NCBI GenBank assembly: GCA_963989385.1
Contig: OZ022513.1
Location: forward strand, 22,695,928-22,759,927
Source of the DNA: Ctena decussata
Lineage: Eukaryota > Mollusca > Bivalvia > Lucinida > Lucinidae
Direction: 5' to 3'
Length of the DNA: 64,000 bases
The position numbers and the translations under genes are program-made. Under the pieces are notes generated by a model. It was not told the DNA's origin and did no database searches. It saw only the letters and a program-made list of their open reading frames with translations. Positions 11,799-24,245 of the stretch are shown here, in pieces. Each line of letters opens with the position of its first letter. Within the stretch, counting starts at the first letter, position 1.

Positions 11799-12036
11799 TG
11801 AGCCGCGACACGAGAAAACCAACAATGTGGTCGTGCGTCCAGCGCAGACTCAGATCAGCCAGGGCATCCGCCCAATCTGATCAGAGTCTTCGCTGTCCGC
11901 ATACAGGTAGCTTAGATCCTTTGCTACCCTTTGAGCGCTTAATGAAGAGTCTGGTCAAAATGGGCGGACGTCCAGGCTGATCTGAGTCTGCGCAGGACGC
12001 ACAACCACATTGTTGGTTTTCTCGCGTCGCGGCTCA
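11799..12036. mobile_element. Family A element, full length
   Basis: TGAGCCGCGACACGAGAAAA to TTTTCTCGCGTCGCGGCTCA. The flanks (GATAT left, TATC right) are AT-rich. Internal sequence is typical of the family (GGTAGCTTAGATCC centre). Confidence 0.9.
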
Positions 12037-12187
12037 TATCAATGTTTGAGATAACGAGAGGCAGCTGTATAAGTTCAGGTATACGCATGTCGTTGAACGT
12101 GCTTTTTATGTACTCCTGAACTAATTGCACTAGTCTTGTAATTGTAGCAGAAATATACCTAATCAGATAGGTTCTTGAATAACAAAT

Positions 12188-12348
12188 GCTCACTGTCTGG
12201 TAATTTAATATAATTAAAGTTTTATCCGAAACTCGTTTGCAAAGCAATGTTTATTTCCTCGAATGCCTTTTTGTCTGAGAAAAACCGGTTGAGACAAATT
12301 CAATTTCCGCTTGGCGGTGATTAAGGAACAATGTATGCAAAACTTGAG
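12188..12348 (+). repeat. Dispersed repeat family D, fragment
   Basis: Shares the ordered words TCACTGTCTGGTAA, TATCCGAAACT, TTTTGTCTGAGA, CAATTTCCGCT and GGCGGTGATTAAGGAACA with the longer copy at 29190-29860. Confidence 0.65.
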
Positions 12349-12467
12349 CACCGCTATGTCAGTCCTTTTACAATACAAATCAAGACATCAGTCCTATCAA
12401 TACGAGGCCATAAACACTTGAGACCGTCCTTGCGTGTTACACACGGCGCACGATGGATTGACGTATT

Positions 12468-12704
12468 TGAGCCACGACACGAAAAACCAGCAGAGTGGTT
12501 GTGCGCCCAGCGCAGTGTCAGATCAGCCTAGGCATCCGCCCAGTCTGATAAGAGTCTTCGCTGTCCGCATGAAGGTAGTTTATACCCTTAGCTACCCTTT
12601 AAACGCTTAGCATAGAGTCTGATCAGGCTGGGCGGATGTCCAGGCTTATCCGAGTCTATGCTGGGCGCACAACCACTTTGTTTGTTTTCTCGTGTCGCGG
12701 CTCA
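12468..12704. mobile_element. Family A element, full length, with TATT flanks
   Basis: TGAGCCACGACACGAAAAAC to TTTTCTCGTGTCGCGGCTCA. The bases just outside are TATT on both sides, the clearest 4-bp duplication among the copies. It lies 430 bp from the previous full-length copy. Confidence 0.9.
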
Positions 12705-12744
12705 TATTCATGTTGAGCGTCCCATGGAAGGGATTTAAAGAAAT

Positions 12745-12898
12745 AGAGGATCTTACATGGGTACTCATGTATTACTGAATTTATTAAACGAGTTTGGGAA
12801 CAAGTTAGGATGCGAGTCTATGCCGAGCATCTTATTGGTTTTCCCCAACGAGTTTAATAATTTCAATAATGCATGAGCATGAATGCAAGATTCTATTT
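12745..12898. repeat. Inverted-repeat element, AGAGGATCTTACA family, copy 1
   Basis: Left part AGAGGATCTTACATGGGTAC pairs with the right part ending GAATGCAAGATTCTATTTAT. Inner arms ATTAAACGAGTTTGGG and CCCCAACGAGTTTAAT also pair. The same start and end words recur at 36826-36929. Confidence 0.65.
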
Positions 12899-15018
12899 AT
12901 CTTATTCCACTAAAATTGCATTTGATTAGAAATTTTACACTAAAACGTCACGATTTCGCCATTAGAAAACGCGACGTTTTTATGGAGGTCTACGCATAAC
13001 GTTATGACATAATTTTGTATTTTTAACCAATACACTAGTGGATTATCGTTTTTAATGCATTGCCTTATTACACTCTCAAATGCGACGTCATATGATAAAT
13101 AGCAAAAAAAAACAAAAAAAAAAACAACAACAAAAAACAACAGAATAAAAAAAAGATAAAAAAAGCAGAATAGAACGCGGCGTTAAATCAGTGCCCTCCA
13201 GGCTAACACTATTTAACTGAAGTACATTAAGCTCTAGGAAAATATGGTTGAAATAAAAGCAGAGACATCCCTTTGTGATAGAAATGGATATATCTAAACT
13301 GCAAATAGGTAATATTAGTGCAGGTGTTCAAACACCATGTAGTGCTAGGCCCGAAATCTGTATCTACGCTAGAAAACACTTTCGCTCTCCCATGTGGATG
13401 TTATAGCCTGTACCCCTCTTGACATAATAAAGCCCGGAGACATTCTGAGAAATCCCTCTGGGGCGCTATAGGGGTGAACTTGTAAAAATGACAAAACATG
13501 ACTATTTACTCTCATTTTTTTAAATTTTGAAAAAAATCCGGTTGTCTTAATTTTGTATTAAATTAGACCCATGTATATGTTGCCACAAATGTGTTCTAAT
13601 AAATAAGACCTTCGAAGGTGATGTAAATGTCACCGAAGGGGCCCCACGAAGGGATAATTACCAGTAGTATAATTTTCGTAATTTTGACCCCACCCTTGGA
13701 AAATGTTATGTTCTGAATCACTTCTAAAAGATTTTGATTTTATTTAAGTATGGAGGTTTTGCATATAGCCTGTGACAGTTTTTAAGTGCATAGCATTTTT
13801 GTTCGAGATAACGGGCGTACCACGGTAAAATGAGATATATGAATGCAAAATTCTCTTAATCCAAACTATTTAAATTTAAACTACAACTGTCTCTCATTGA
13901 CATGGAATAAGGCATTTTGGTTGGAATTTTGTTGATGAACACTGAAATGTTTAAATAAATATATAAAAGTCTAATTTGATGCAAATTTGGCACACATGTC
14001 AGTCATAAATATTAATTTTATATAAACCCTGAAGAAAAAGGCTACCCTTCATTAAGCCGCAACCCTGTTTAATCTGTATCAAAATAATGTAGTAAATAGA
14101 CATTTTATAAAGTTTCCTTACAAAGTGGAAGCTTATTAAAGGAGATTATATACATATCGATATGTGCTACTGATTTATATATATAACATATTTATGTACG
14201 TTTTATATGGACAGATTTATATGTAAAATACAATTTATACAAAATGTACAATATGATTCGATTACACTGTATAAAGATAAAATTTCATTTTAAAAACTTG
14301 TGGAACCAGGGCTATTTCGAACTTAAAAGTGTATAAGTGCATAGTATAACCTAATCGTCATGGTACCATGCTGTCCAAAACTAACGGTTGCACGTGGGCA
14401 GATGGATCTCATCAGCCTGGGAGGGAAATAAGAACTACATGTAGAAGGGTAGGTGCAAATCGTTAGCCTTGGTTGGCAGTCCACCTAGGAATTCATTGCT
14501 AGATCTGTGGACAAAACGTGCTAAACAACACCTTGAAAACAGCATCACTGGGTTTAAGACTTCCTAGAAGTCAACGGCCAGTATAGAACACCAACTTGAG
14601 TTCAACAGTCGTGTGTTAGCTGCAATACCCGAGCGAGCCTTGCTCAGCTTGGTACAACATCTAGATTTCAGAGATCACTGTTGATTAGGATAGGCCTGAT
14701 CAGCTTGGCCCTTTCCGTTTAGTGTATCATATTTAGTGGCTTGCTTGGAGAAACCAAGAAGCCACTTCCATCTCATTAGGTCTCCCAAGCCTAGGGGTCA
14801 ATTTGGGTTGGTGTAGACTCAACATCAAAGAGTGAACGTCTTCCTGGAATAACACTTTTAGCTAACCGACACGTGCTCATGACCAAGGTGAGCCATATAA
14901 TTTTCTTGGAATTCGGTTGTGGTCAACTTCATCAGCCTGAAGAAGTATGGTCTCCATCAGGCTGACTTTTGCCCAAGTAACATTTTGGAAGACAGACCCA
15001 AGGATACTTTTGGCTTTT
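12899..15018. other. AT-rich interval without recognised genes
   Basis: Homopolymer-rich near 13105-13160 (A/C tracts). No exon with acceptor, donor and coding character was found, and no named repeat family. Confidence 0.35.
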
Positions 15019-15231
15019 GTGTTATTGTTTAACGTCCACGGTAAACAGCTATGGTCATGTTCCTGAGCAGTATTAGACTAGTACCAAGTGCACTTACTTT
15101 CACCAGTAACTGACAACTGCCCTTCTTGAATCAGCGGAAGGGGAAATGAAAGTAAGTGGCCGGATCGGGTATCAAACCCGGGACCTATGGCTTATAAGTC
15201 AGACGCGCTACCGACTGCGCTACGCGCCTCC
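15019..15231 (-). mobile_element. tRNA-derived SINE, family 2
   Basis: On the minus strand the element starts with a tRNA-like head. Box A is TAGCGCAGTCGGTAGCGC, a perfect RNA polymerase III A-box core, and box B is GGGTTTGATACCC. The body continues with CACTTACTTTCATTTCCCCT, and the tail ends in GTGGACGTTAAACAATAACA. The head (15160-15231) could be mistaken for a tRNA gene. Its anticodon stem pairs badly and it continues straight into the SINE body, so a functional tRNA is unlikely. Confidence 0.85.
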
Positions 15232-15369
15232 CCCCACTCCCCGATGATACTTAAATACTGGGTTTGTCGGGGCCCAGCTTAACAATGGCCACGCCTACCG
15301 TTTGACGTTAGTAAGTACATGTAGTTGATAAGTGTGCGACTGATGTGACTAAGGTCGAGAAAATGAGAG

Positions 15370-16960
15370 GTAGGGAGAACTTCTCAGTAGAAAACTGGTA
15401 TGTGAGGGCTCTGAGGCCATCCGGGAAACTTGAAGAGCTGACCCACGAAATGGACAGGTACTTCTGGAACATACTGGAGCACTGAGATATGCATTGAGAA
15501 CGTTGGTGAAATGTCAACGGATGACAGACACAAGGTTTGCCAACCAGTCTGCAGCAAACTCTCCGTTTGCGAGCAGCTCCTTTCAATGTCACAACACAAT
15601 CATAAAGACCTGAGCAAGATGACAAGAAGGTAGACCATTTCTACCAGTAACTCCAGTAAATTACGAAGGACATTCTGGTTGTACAATGTGATTGGAATGG
15701 CAAGTGGAAGGGAATCACAAACAGTCTGGAGAGACGTATGTGGACCCTACTGCAATGCCGAGACAAATGAGCGAGGTCTCAAACTCCTAAATTTGCAACT
15801 TTAACAACCTGTACTGACAAAAACCTGGGCCCCACAAACCATCCACAAGGTAGACATAGCACAGCCGAGACAGGAAGCATTAAGGCCAGATTACTAGTAA
15901 CTACATCTTGGTAAGGAAGCGGTTCCAACGAGGAGGGCAAGGAGCTTTTTCAGCGCAGACATATGAAGTGTACATTACCTGTTGATGATTACCCCTCAAG
16001 TTCGTCGGAAGGAGACCAGAAAGACAACCCAGCCAAAACTGAGGTTTCACCGTGAGAAGTTCCAAAACCCAGATGTGGACATGCACGTTCCAAGTAACAA
16101 TAGGCGGGAAATTTGCACCATTCATCAGTTTGAGGGATGATGACAGACATAGATAGCATGATTACAAACTACAATACAACATTGACTGACAAGCCAGTGA
16201 GATACTTAGAAAAGAACGTCAGAGGACAACGGCCTGTGTCGCCAGATATGTTCTTGATCTCGCTGATGAAAGAGAGATTCGAAGAAGAGCCACCATGAAA
16301 CAGAACGAGTGAAAGAATACAGGACGGCCGACAAGAGTGTTCAAAAGACCCTGAAGAAAGCAAAGGAGGACAGTGCGAGGAGATTGAAACTTGCCTGAAC
16401 AAAAATATCAGCGTAACAGATGGTGAAGGATCTAACTTCAGGGAAACAGGGTAGATCAACAAATATCCAAGACTCGTCTGGAACATGTCTAAAAAAGCAC
16501 CAAATTCTCAGCAGATGGACAGAATATTGCTCAGAGCTATACAACCATTTGTCATGGTGACAATACAGTTCTGGACTGCACTTGGTACTCAAAAAAAGAT
16601 CTACCTTCGCGAGGCAGCTCTAATTGTAGTAGCTGCACTGAAAGAGGAAAAATCTGCCGGGGTTGATAATATTTCAGTATAACTTGTTCAAGCAGACAGG
16701 AAGACCATGAAAGTCTGTAAAACGTCCTGAAGAACAGAAGAATGGCCGACCCCAATGACTCCGTCGCTGGTTACTACGCTCCCTCAAGTGAGCCAACTAT
16801 GTCAGAACTACAGAACCATCAGCCTCAAAATAAAGTCGTGCTTGTCATCTTTAACAGGCTCAAACCCCAAGTTGAAGAGATTATCGCTGAACAAAATGCT
16901 GGTTTCAGTGTCGGAAGAAGCACAACAGAACAGATAGGATTATTCTATGTAGAAATTACT
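15370..16960 (+). pseudogene. Decayed LINE (non-LTR retrotransposon): endonuclease to start of RT
   Basis: Plus-strand reading in shifting frames shows an apurinic-like endonuclease start (near 15400: WYVRALRPSGKLEELTHEMD, like the TWNVRTL opening of LINE endonucleases), then GEMSTDDRHKV. The part around 15708-16400 also occurs at 31590-32310. Later, near 16645, comes SAGVDN (RT region, usual form SAGVDNIPAE). At 16800-16925 come QNYRTISL, NRLKPQVEEIIAEQNAGFSV and GRSTTEQI, standard fingers-domain RT motifs. Many stops and frameshifts, no catalytic YADD box, and sequence lost after about 16960. Clearly dead. Clade not assigned. Confidence 0.85.
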
Positions 16961-17570
16961 CAGGTGAGCAGATGGTCATTTTTGAGTCTCCTGGGCGTTT
17001 TTCGAAATGTCTCCGGGCCAAAATCTACGGTAATATAAATGTATATTTTAATGCACAGGGTTGCCAAACTCTACTATTAAAGGAGAGCGAACCTCTTTTT
17101 TTCCTCCTGGGCTCCTGGCATAATGCAGAAATTACTGAATAAAAATGAAATTTACCAATGAGAGAATGGTGACCAGTTACCAATCGTCCAATTTGTTTAG
17201 CAGGTCAAAGAATATAAATGCCAATGTCATGAAAAAATAAAACTGATGCACCGCATTTTTGTCATTAAGATAGGCGTGAAAAAGTAAGACATTGCATGTT
17301 CACCTTAGTGAGCCAGCTAAACCCTAAATATGCTGCTCAAAATGACATTGATGGGCAGCCATGCTGAAGATGTGCATCGGCGTATAAGAAACATCACCAG
17401 GATGAATGTCACCGGCGTACAGCTTTGAAGTTCCTGCGTACATACGGATGAGAAATTTAAAATCAAATTGTTGTTTATGCTGGACATCTGTGCTGCAAAT
17501 GTTCATAGGAGTGTAGAAAACATCATCATCTAAAACTCTGACAATTTACCCTTACATGCAGATGAAAAGT
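16961..17570. other. Non-coding interval after the LINE remnant
   Basis: The 16961-17160 part may be LINE debris or flank. GATGTGCATCGGCGTATAAG and GAAACATCACCAGGATGAAT near 17367-17407 recur loosely at 17480-17560, suggesting a short tandem duplication. No gene. Confidence 0.3.
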
Positions 17571-17574
17571 TAAA

Positions 17575-17800
17575 AATAGAAACTGTTCTTGCCTGAAGGA
17601 AAAGAATCCTTTGGTAGAGTTGTTTTATGAATGAGCATAAATCAGATTTGCAATTATTTTGTTTAGACAAAACTGTAGGGTTTCTCGGATCTATGAAATA
17701 TAATGCAATTAGAACCCTGTCTGACTCAGCCGAGCCTGTCACTTAATATCTGAGGGTCAAATCGTGCTGCGTAGTTAAATACTTGTACTGTGCCAAAAAC
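17575..17800 (+). repeat. Dispersed repeat family E, copy 1
   Basis: Shares ordered words with 28555-28840 and 37180-37450: a TTTATGAATGA-like start, TTTGCAATTA, a GGTTTCTC-type block, TCTGACT and ATATCTGAGGGTCAAATCGT. The most diverged of the three copies. Confidence 0.6.
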
Positions 17801-17864
17801 TGCAATTAGCAGTTTCCGACACAGAATTTAAAAACAATTAAGTTGTCTTATCTCGAACGTAATG

Positions 17865-17927
17865 ACACAACGTTAAATCAACACTGAATCATTGACGATT
17901 CAGTTCAATGTTAATCTAACGTTGTGT
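17865..17927. repeat. Near-perfect palindrome, ACACAACGTT family
   Basis: ACACAACGTTAAATCAACAC pairs with GTTAATCTAACGTTGTGT around ATTGAC. Similar CAACGTT and TCAACATTG words cluster at 32380-32450 and 37655-37740, so this is a recurrent short foldback. Confidence 0.7.
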
Positions 17928-18599
17928 GCTCAGTCGGTTAGCAAAACAAAGGGGGAGAATTAAATGATAATGTTATGATAATACAGATAGATACTTAATT
18001 TCCAGTTTCTAGCAGCGCTGTATATTATCGTAAATTCGTACACTATAAAATGAAACAATTCTCCTTTGATTTACATTTTGAGTCCCTTCTCCAGAATTGT
18101 GAAAAAAGCATGATTTAGGCTAGATATACGCATTACTGTAACTACTGCAGAGAAAGCTTGTAGTCCGACCCGGTTGCTTACATTATGTAGTAATAATATA
18201 GGTTTAAATGACTGCTTTGATGATGCTTCACCGTTGCTAAGATTCGGTTAAACATTTATATAAATGATCCCATCAGGCACATTAATATTAGGATTTCGAT
18301 CCAAATATTTATCATGCCTGAGGCTAATTTCCAAATAAATGTTAAACCAAAGCAAATGTTTTTTTTTTTTTTTGCTTTCAAAAGGTTTTTATTTGCGTAT
18401 TTCAAAGAATAGTGTTTCTTAAATGAAGTAATGTACCACAAATGAGTATAGACAGAAAATCTAATACACTTATTAAATTAGGGAAGCACAAAAATTGCAC
18501 CAACATTAAGTGATTATACGAAAATGGAAGTTTTCATGTTCCTGAATATCTGAAGTACTTGTTGACCATTGTTTATTATTGTGAAGGAAAGGTACTCAA
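17928..18599. other. AT-rich interval, no gene seen
   Basis: Includes a T homopolymer at about 18360-18373. No coding signal. Confidence 0.35.
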
Positions 18600-18880
18600 T
18601 AAGTAAGCTTCCTTAATATCAAAATGATCACTGTCTGGTAAATTTTAATGCAATTAGAATTTATATTTAGCAACATTAATTTTATACTCTCCTTATGCAT
18701 TTTGAGTCTGATAGAGTCTGACTGAGACCACTTTTATTTCCGCATGATAGCAATTTACGCAACGCCTAAGTTATCGTTATTTCAGCCCCCTCACAAAGCA
18801 TTTGTCCATTCAGGCCAGCCAATCTTTGCGTCATGACTATATCATGCCGTTAGCAAATACAAGGCAGGTAATAGCAGTCA
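18600..18880 (+). repeat. Dispersed repeat family D, fragment
   Basis: Same word order as 29560-29860: CACTGTCTGGTAAATTTTAA, TGCAATTAGAA, TTATGCATTTTGAGTCTGA, TTATTTCAGCC and a CAAAGCATTTGTCCATTCAG-like block. Confidence 0.7.
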
Positions 18881-20093
18881 CGGAACACTGCGACACTAAT
18901 TCTTGTTACTCCCTCGGAGTACGGTGATCATTGATCGATAGCCCTTATTGTTGAACAAATCTAAGTGTACGCCCCAGATTGTCCATAACTGATGCAGTCC
19001 CTGTTGAGCCGTTATAAAAGTATAAGCGCCTGCATAATCTATCTATACTAACAACTGACAGTCAGTCATTTGTCTTATTGGAATCGGCTGTGTATAGTCA
19101 CGGGGGTAAATCAATACGTGAAGGGACACCCTAGTCTTGCAAAACTACGTAAATTTTCTGTAAGTATTGCCACAGTTTTGCGACTCACGGAGTAAAAATC
19201 TCATTTTTTTCAAAAACCGCATTTGCAATGGTGTTGTCAATGAGCGCACGCTATTTGGTTATAATTTGTTTCGAGATATATGCAATAGAAACAGCACTTC
19301 CGTGTAAATCATGCGAGTTAATTCGGTCACAAATGTCGTTCTGTCTGTTTATTTCAAGTACATGTGACTTTGGAACAAATTTAGAAAGGAATCAAAGAAG
19401 ATGCGAAGTTTGGTTTATATTTTTCATGTTAATTTAAGCTTCGGTTTAATATTCTTGCTGGTCGTAATCAAATTATTTTTCATCGTTTTAAGGAAGAGAA
19501 CAACTACGCATTTTATTGACCGTTTTGCTTAATGTACGATAAATTTGACAGTTTATGCTGTGACATTTTCTTTGACACAGTCAGAGTTCTTCATGTTTTT
19601 AACCCATGAATATGGCGGGTTCACAAATGTATGAGTCAGAGTATACATTCTATATTAGAAATACGTTGAGTCGAGAATTTTAACGAAAAAATGTCCGTAC
19701 ATGAGTAACCCCGAAGCAGAACCAAATGTTGTTTTTTTTTCTGACCACCATTGTCACAAACGATCGGCAATTGTAATGAAGCGGATAAGACTCTGCAACT
19801 ACCCTTCATTTCTATGTCTGGTGGCTTTACCTGAAAGTGGATAATAAGCCATTATTCCACGTGCCAAAATGAGAGTTCATACGAGGTATCTTTTGACTCA
19901 TGTACGAATGGCGTTTTTTTGTGTTATTTTGAAAATTCTTGAATAAAATAATGTTTAAACCAATGGCGTTGTCCCATTTTTCCTGTTTATATCCCCGTGA
20001 GTGTATTCAAGGGCCTTAATGTTTGTCTGTCAGTTCGTCTATACGTCACACTTTAAGTTATAGCGTTTCTATAAGCGGCTCTTCTCATTTTTA

Positions 20094-20600
20094 GCTCGCC
20101 TGAACGAAAGTTCAGGAAGAGCTATTGTTGTCACCCTGGCGTCTGCGTCTGCGTCAGCGTCCGCGTCCGCGTCCGCGTCAGCGTCGGCGTCCGGATTGGA
20201 TGTTTTGGTTAAAGTTTTTTAAAGATCTATTTCTCCTTAACCCATGAATGGATTCTTTTGATACTTGCACTGTAGTTAGATATTGGTCCAAAGTTTAACA
20301 GGTTACCACCCCCACCGCACTTAGTGACCTTGATGTCAAGGTCATGGACATAGAAAATTGGGAGATTTTTGGACTGGATGTTTTGGTTAAGGTTTTAAAG
20401 CCCAATATCTCCTTAACCCAGGGATGGATTCCTTTGATATTTGCACTGTAGTTAGATATTGGTCCAAAGTTTTCCAAGGTACAACCCATACACCCCTCAG
20501 TGACCGTGATGTCAAGGTCATGGACTTAGAAAATTGTATTTTTATTGATTGGATGTTTAGGTTAAAGTTTTTTAAAGACCCACATCAGCTGTAATGAAAT
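20094..20600 (+). repeat. AGCTCGCCTGAACG hairpin repeat with tandem 178-bp modules
   Basis: Starts with a hairpin (CTGAACGAAAGTTCAGG), then a hexamer microsatellite of GCGTCC/GCGTCT/GCGTCA units (about 20139-20190), then three tandem modules starting GATTGGATGTTTTGGTTAAA at about 20193, 20372 and 20547. Modules contain ACTGTAGTTAGATATTGGTC and GATGTCAAGGTCATGGAC. I know this layout as a common bivalve interspersed repeat; its class is not settled here. Confidence 0.8.
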
Positions 20601-22992
20601 TCTTGTTGTGGAAAACCACGATCCTTCTTAAAGATTCTGCAAAAGAATACGAAATTCTTAGCCACTGGGAGTCAGATTTATGGGCCTTTGAACTGGGTAT
20701 GTGTTACCGTAATGTCTTTGGGAAAATACCAGTTGCTCCGTTAAATATTTTGAGCAGTGTATATGTTTGAGCGTTTGCATAATCATAATGCAAATATCGT
20801 AACCGACGGATTACAAATGTAATTACGACTGTTTGAGCGCCTGTGCGCTAAACGTTTTTGAAACGGAGGCAAATACTTGTAGAAATTTTTCTGTCTTATA
20901 AGCGCACGTCGGATTAATATATTTTTTAAGAAAGCAAATCTAAAGTTGAAACATAGGAGAAAAGCTAATTATATCATTGGATAGAATATCTTAACGAATG
21001 AAAACTGAAAGAGTCAACAGCATTTTCAGGTCTTGTAAACAAACAAACGAAATTGTAAACCAGTAAAATATGTAAGCTTATAGACATATGCCTCAGAAAT
21101 TATCATGATGTGCACTTGAAGAGGCATGTGCGGTAATTGAATGGAATGAGGTATGCATGTGACGCGATAGTGTTTGCTGTTAATGGATATTTTACTGATG
21201 TACACAACCCTGTGACAGGCATCACACGGGGGCATCGTGCGTATCTTACACATTTTTTTTTGTTTTTGTTTTTTCTTTTAAATGTCGGTACTGCCACTAC
21301 CATTTTACATGCCCCATCCCACCAAATTAAGCCAAAATAAATACCTTGCGTCACCATAGAGTATAATGTAACTCGTATGATGTCGATGCGGTCAACATTT
21401 CGAATATCTATACTGAACATAAAAATGCAGTAACATGCACAGGTTTTAATATAAGAGGTGTCCACCGCATCCTTATGCAAACATAAATCAGCTTGTGCGG
21501 TGGGCCGGGCGGTGGCACAGTCTCATCACAGACGTTCTGTTTGCATGAACGACCCATTAGACCTGTGGAACCAATACAGTGAAATGCCAATTTTCTAATT
21601 TGCTGTATGGACAACTATAAAATTTAGAAGGGACCTGAGGTCATTTACGCTCCTCGATGAGCAAAGTCTTTCCCTTAAAGTTGATCTCATTGAAAGAGGA
21701 TGCAGTTATTAAAAGCAGAGTTGCTTCCCTTGAAAGTGTAATTATCCACCTTTTAAAAAGAATGATAAACTTTTCTTATAGCCTTCACTGCTAAGCTTAT
21801 TTTTATAAGGCAAGTGCTGCCGAGATGGTTTATGCCAATATTTCTAAAGCAGTCATATGGTAAAGTGTATCAGTAAGCAGCCAGTTGTAGCAAAATAGGC
21901 CGTATGGCGGCCGTAAAACGTCTCCCCGTACATCATCATAGTGCAGATTATATTTTCTGGTCCTTTGGGATCATTGAGTTCATTTCAGTTATCTTAAAAA
22001 ATAGAGTTCCGCTTAAACCTGTGCTGGGGGGGGGGGGGGGGCGTTGCTGGTGTCGCACAAGTCATTACTAGTCATGAACAGACTCAATTAAACCGAGTCT
22101 GCTGTTCTTTGATATATTCCTTGCTTCCAAAGGATCTTACTATTCAGAACTTATTTATACTGTGGTGACCGAATGGGCAATCAACCTTAGTGAAAAGTGG
22201 AATCGTCGGTTAGCATCGGAACTTTTTTTTTTTTCAAATTCGTATACATGCAACACTATTGTATAGCCAAACCTGTCTTAAAGGGTCACCCAAGGGAAGG
22301 ACAAATTGTGGCTGCTAGTAGTAGTAGTATTTCAATTCTCATATCGACGTTGCCCCCGCACCTCAGCGGAACGAATCCATAGCCGCAGTAACGTGGCGTG
22401 AGGCTTGTGGCTGCTAAAGACACGTAGCCCCTTTATACAGGTTCAGTTGCACTGTATTTTGGCAAATGGGACCCTGAAAATGTGTTTTCAGAAATCGGGT
22501 GATCCTTTAGTAGACATGGGTACATGAGCCGGTTTGACAGAGTTGCGGCTCCTTGAGAGTTCTGGCGTTTTGAACAAACCATTCCCTTTAGTGGCGTGTC
22601 CTTTTAGAGCCAGGCGCAAGGCTTGGGGCACAGTGTTTTACATTTCTTGCCACTATTTTTTTTGTCACTAGTGATGTTTATGATACGCTCGTATGGTCTG
22701 ATAACGCAGTACACGTGCAGTACTTATCTGCGTATTTATCCCTTATTAGGTTTTAGTTTGGTGAACTGTACATGTAAACTGGGAGAGAGACAAACAAAAT
22801 TATACAGATAAAAATTACTCTGATGATATAACACTTGTGATATTTTCGAAAAAAAAAATGGCTATTGTGATTTTTGTAATGGATTATTCACGGAAAGTGT
22901 GGTATTATTCAAAAAAGTTTTGGATTTTGAGAGTGGGGCTAATTATTGCACGTGCTGTAGAATCGAATACATAAGAACTGAGTAAGTGAATT
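20601..22992. other. Interval without recognised genes
   Basis: Holds a G16 tract at 22026-22041 and short T tracts. Several ORFs of 60-125 codons occur on both strands but lack domain character and splice support. Confidence 0.35.
22026..22041. repeat. G16 homopolymer
   Basis: Sixteen consecutive G. Similar tracts occur at 40462-40480 (G19) and 41214-41231 (C on this strand). Confidence 0.95.
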
Positions 22993-23143
22993 TGGGTTGA
23001 ACGTCCCACCAACAACTAGGTCATACGGAGACGGAACATCGGTTTGAAGTCTCATTCGAAAGGACCAGAGAAGCGGGTAATCGATCTTACGACCCTCCTG
23101 GATTGGTAGTCCAGCGCGTTATCCACTACACTGCTGTCGCTCC
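22993..23143 (-). mobile_element. tRNA-derived SINE, family 3
   Basis: On the minus strand, the head reads GGAGCGACAGCAGTGTAGTG, GATAACGCGCTGGACTACCA and a box B-like GATCGATTACCC. The body has GAGACTTCAAACCGATGTTC, and the tail has GACCTAGTTGTTGGTGGGAC followed by GTTCAACCC. The head resembles a tRNA but is followed directly by the SINE body. A tail fragment of the same family lies at 46768-46842. Confidence 0.8.
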
Positions 23144-23759
23144 TTACAGTTCATATACAATCTGGTGCAGTTTCTTACGGTAAGCAAAACGTTTGTATGA
23201 TAGTAATTTTCTAAAGATTTACACACGTAGTTTGTACACAATACCGTTCCAACACAACAATTGATCTCTAAGTGGACACCCTGGTCGGACTGATCCGGGT
23301 CTACACCGTTTGACCAGACATGTCGATGGTAGAGTTGTCTGAAAACTCCTGCCGGATGCCGAATAGACATGACGTGACCTACCACTTTGACAACAAATAT
23401 TAGGACACTGTTATCTAAGCACACGGTGTAGACCCAAGATAGACTTTTCTTCTGGAACAGTCTGATTGGGGTCCGCACTGCTGGCCACATTGCCAGAAAT
23501 CTTGACAACATCGCCTTACAGCAAAATCAAAGACGTTGTAAAACTTTAGGACATCAATAGTCATTTGGCAAAGGCATACTTGAGACAGTGGAATTACGCA
23601 GTTGGTGGGAAGTCAGCTCAGGTCCGAAAATATTAGTTGTTTTCTTTTCTGATTAGCTATTGTATGTTAGATACTCATTTTATGTGTTCTTCGTAGCATT
23701 AACAGTATTTTTACAAATGAAATGCCAACGTGCATCTACCATTTACTGGAAATAAATAA

Positions 23760-24245
23760 GTGGGGTAGACCAACACCGTTATTTTTTTGGCAATATAATG
23801 CAAGGCGCAACGCATTCTTACAGTACATTATTTAATCATAACAAGAGCTTATAAGTCGGTCACATTGATTCAGAGGAAAGAAAATTCTAACCTTCAGACT
23901 GCCAGTTTCCAAAGTTACGAGCAAGTATATATTAAGTACTCAATTGTAATGAAAAGTAATCATTGGAGCAATACTAGTATTTGCACTTATTTACAATGGA
24001 CATATACAGGTCTATACTAGGAAATCATGTGCGTACACCGTTGTTTTTATGCATGGAAACGAATCCTGCAACACGTTCTTAGAGTGTATCATATAAACAA
24101 TCACAGAGGTAGCTAATTTTGTCAGAAAAAGAGACGAAACAGTTCAGATTGATTCAAAAGAAAGAAAATTCCTACCTTCAACCAGCCAGCCTCAAAAAAT
24201 GTACACTACCTTGACAAACTAGAACCGAATTGGCACGTTAACTAC
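23760..24245 (+). repeat. Diverged tandem duplication, about 280-bp period
   Basis: GATTCAGAGGAAAGAAAATT with CTAACCTTCAGACTGCCAG (near 23868) recurs as GATTCAAAAGAAAGAAAATT with CTACCTTCAACCAGCCAG (near 24151). Upstream blocks (ACACCGTT, GCAACGCATTCTTACAG against GCAACACGTTCTTAGAG) recur at the same spacing. Confidence 0.65.

Noticed and set aside
15160..15231. Functional tRNA gene
   Set aside because: Good A and B boxes, but the anticodon stem pairs poorly and the sequence runs directly into a SINE body and tail.
15308..16592. Minus-strand ORFs of 70-105 codons
   Set aside because: They lie opposite a plus-strand LINE remnant whose motifs explain the sequence.
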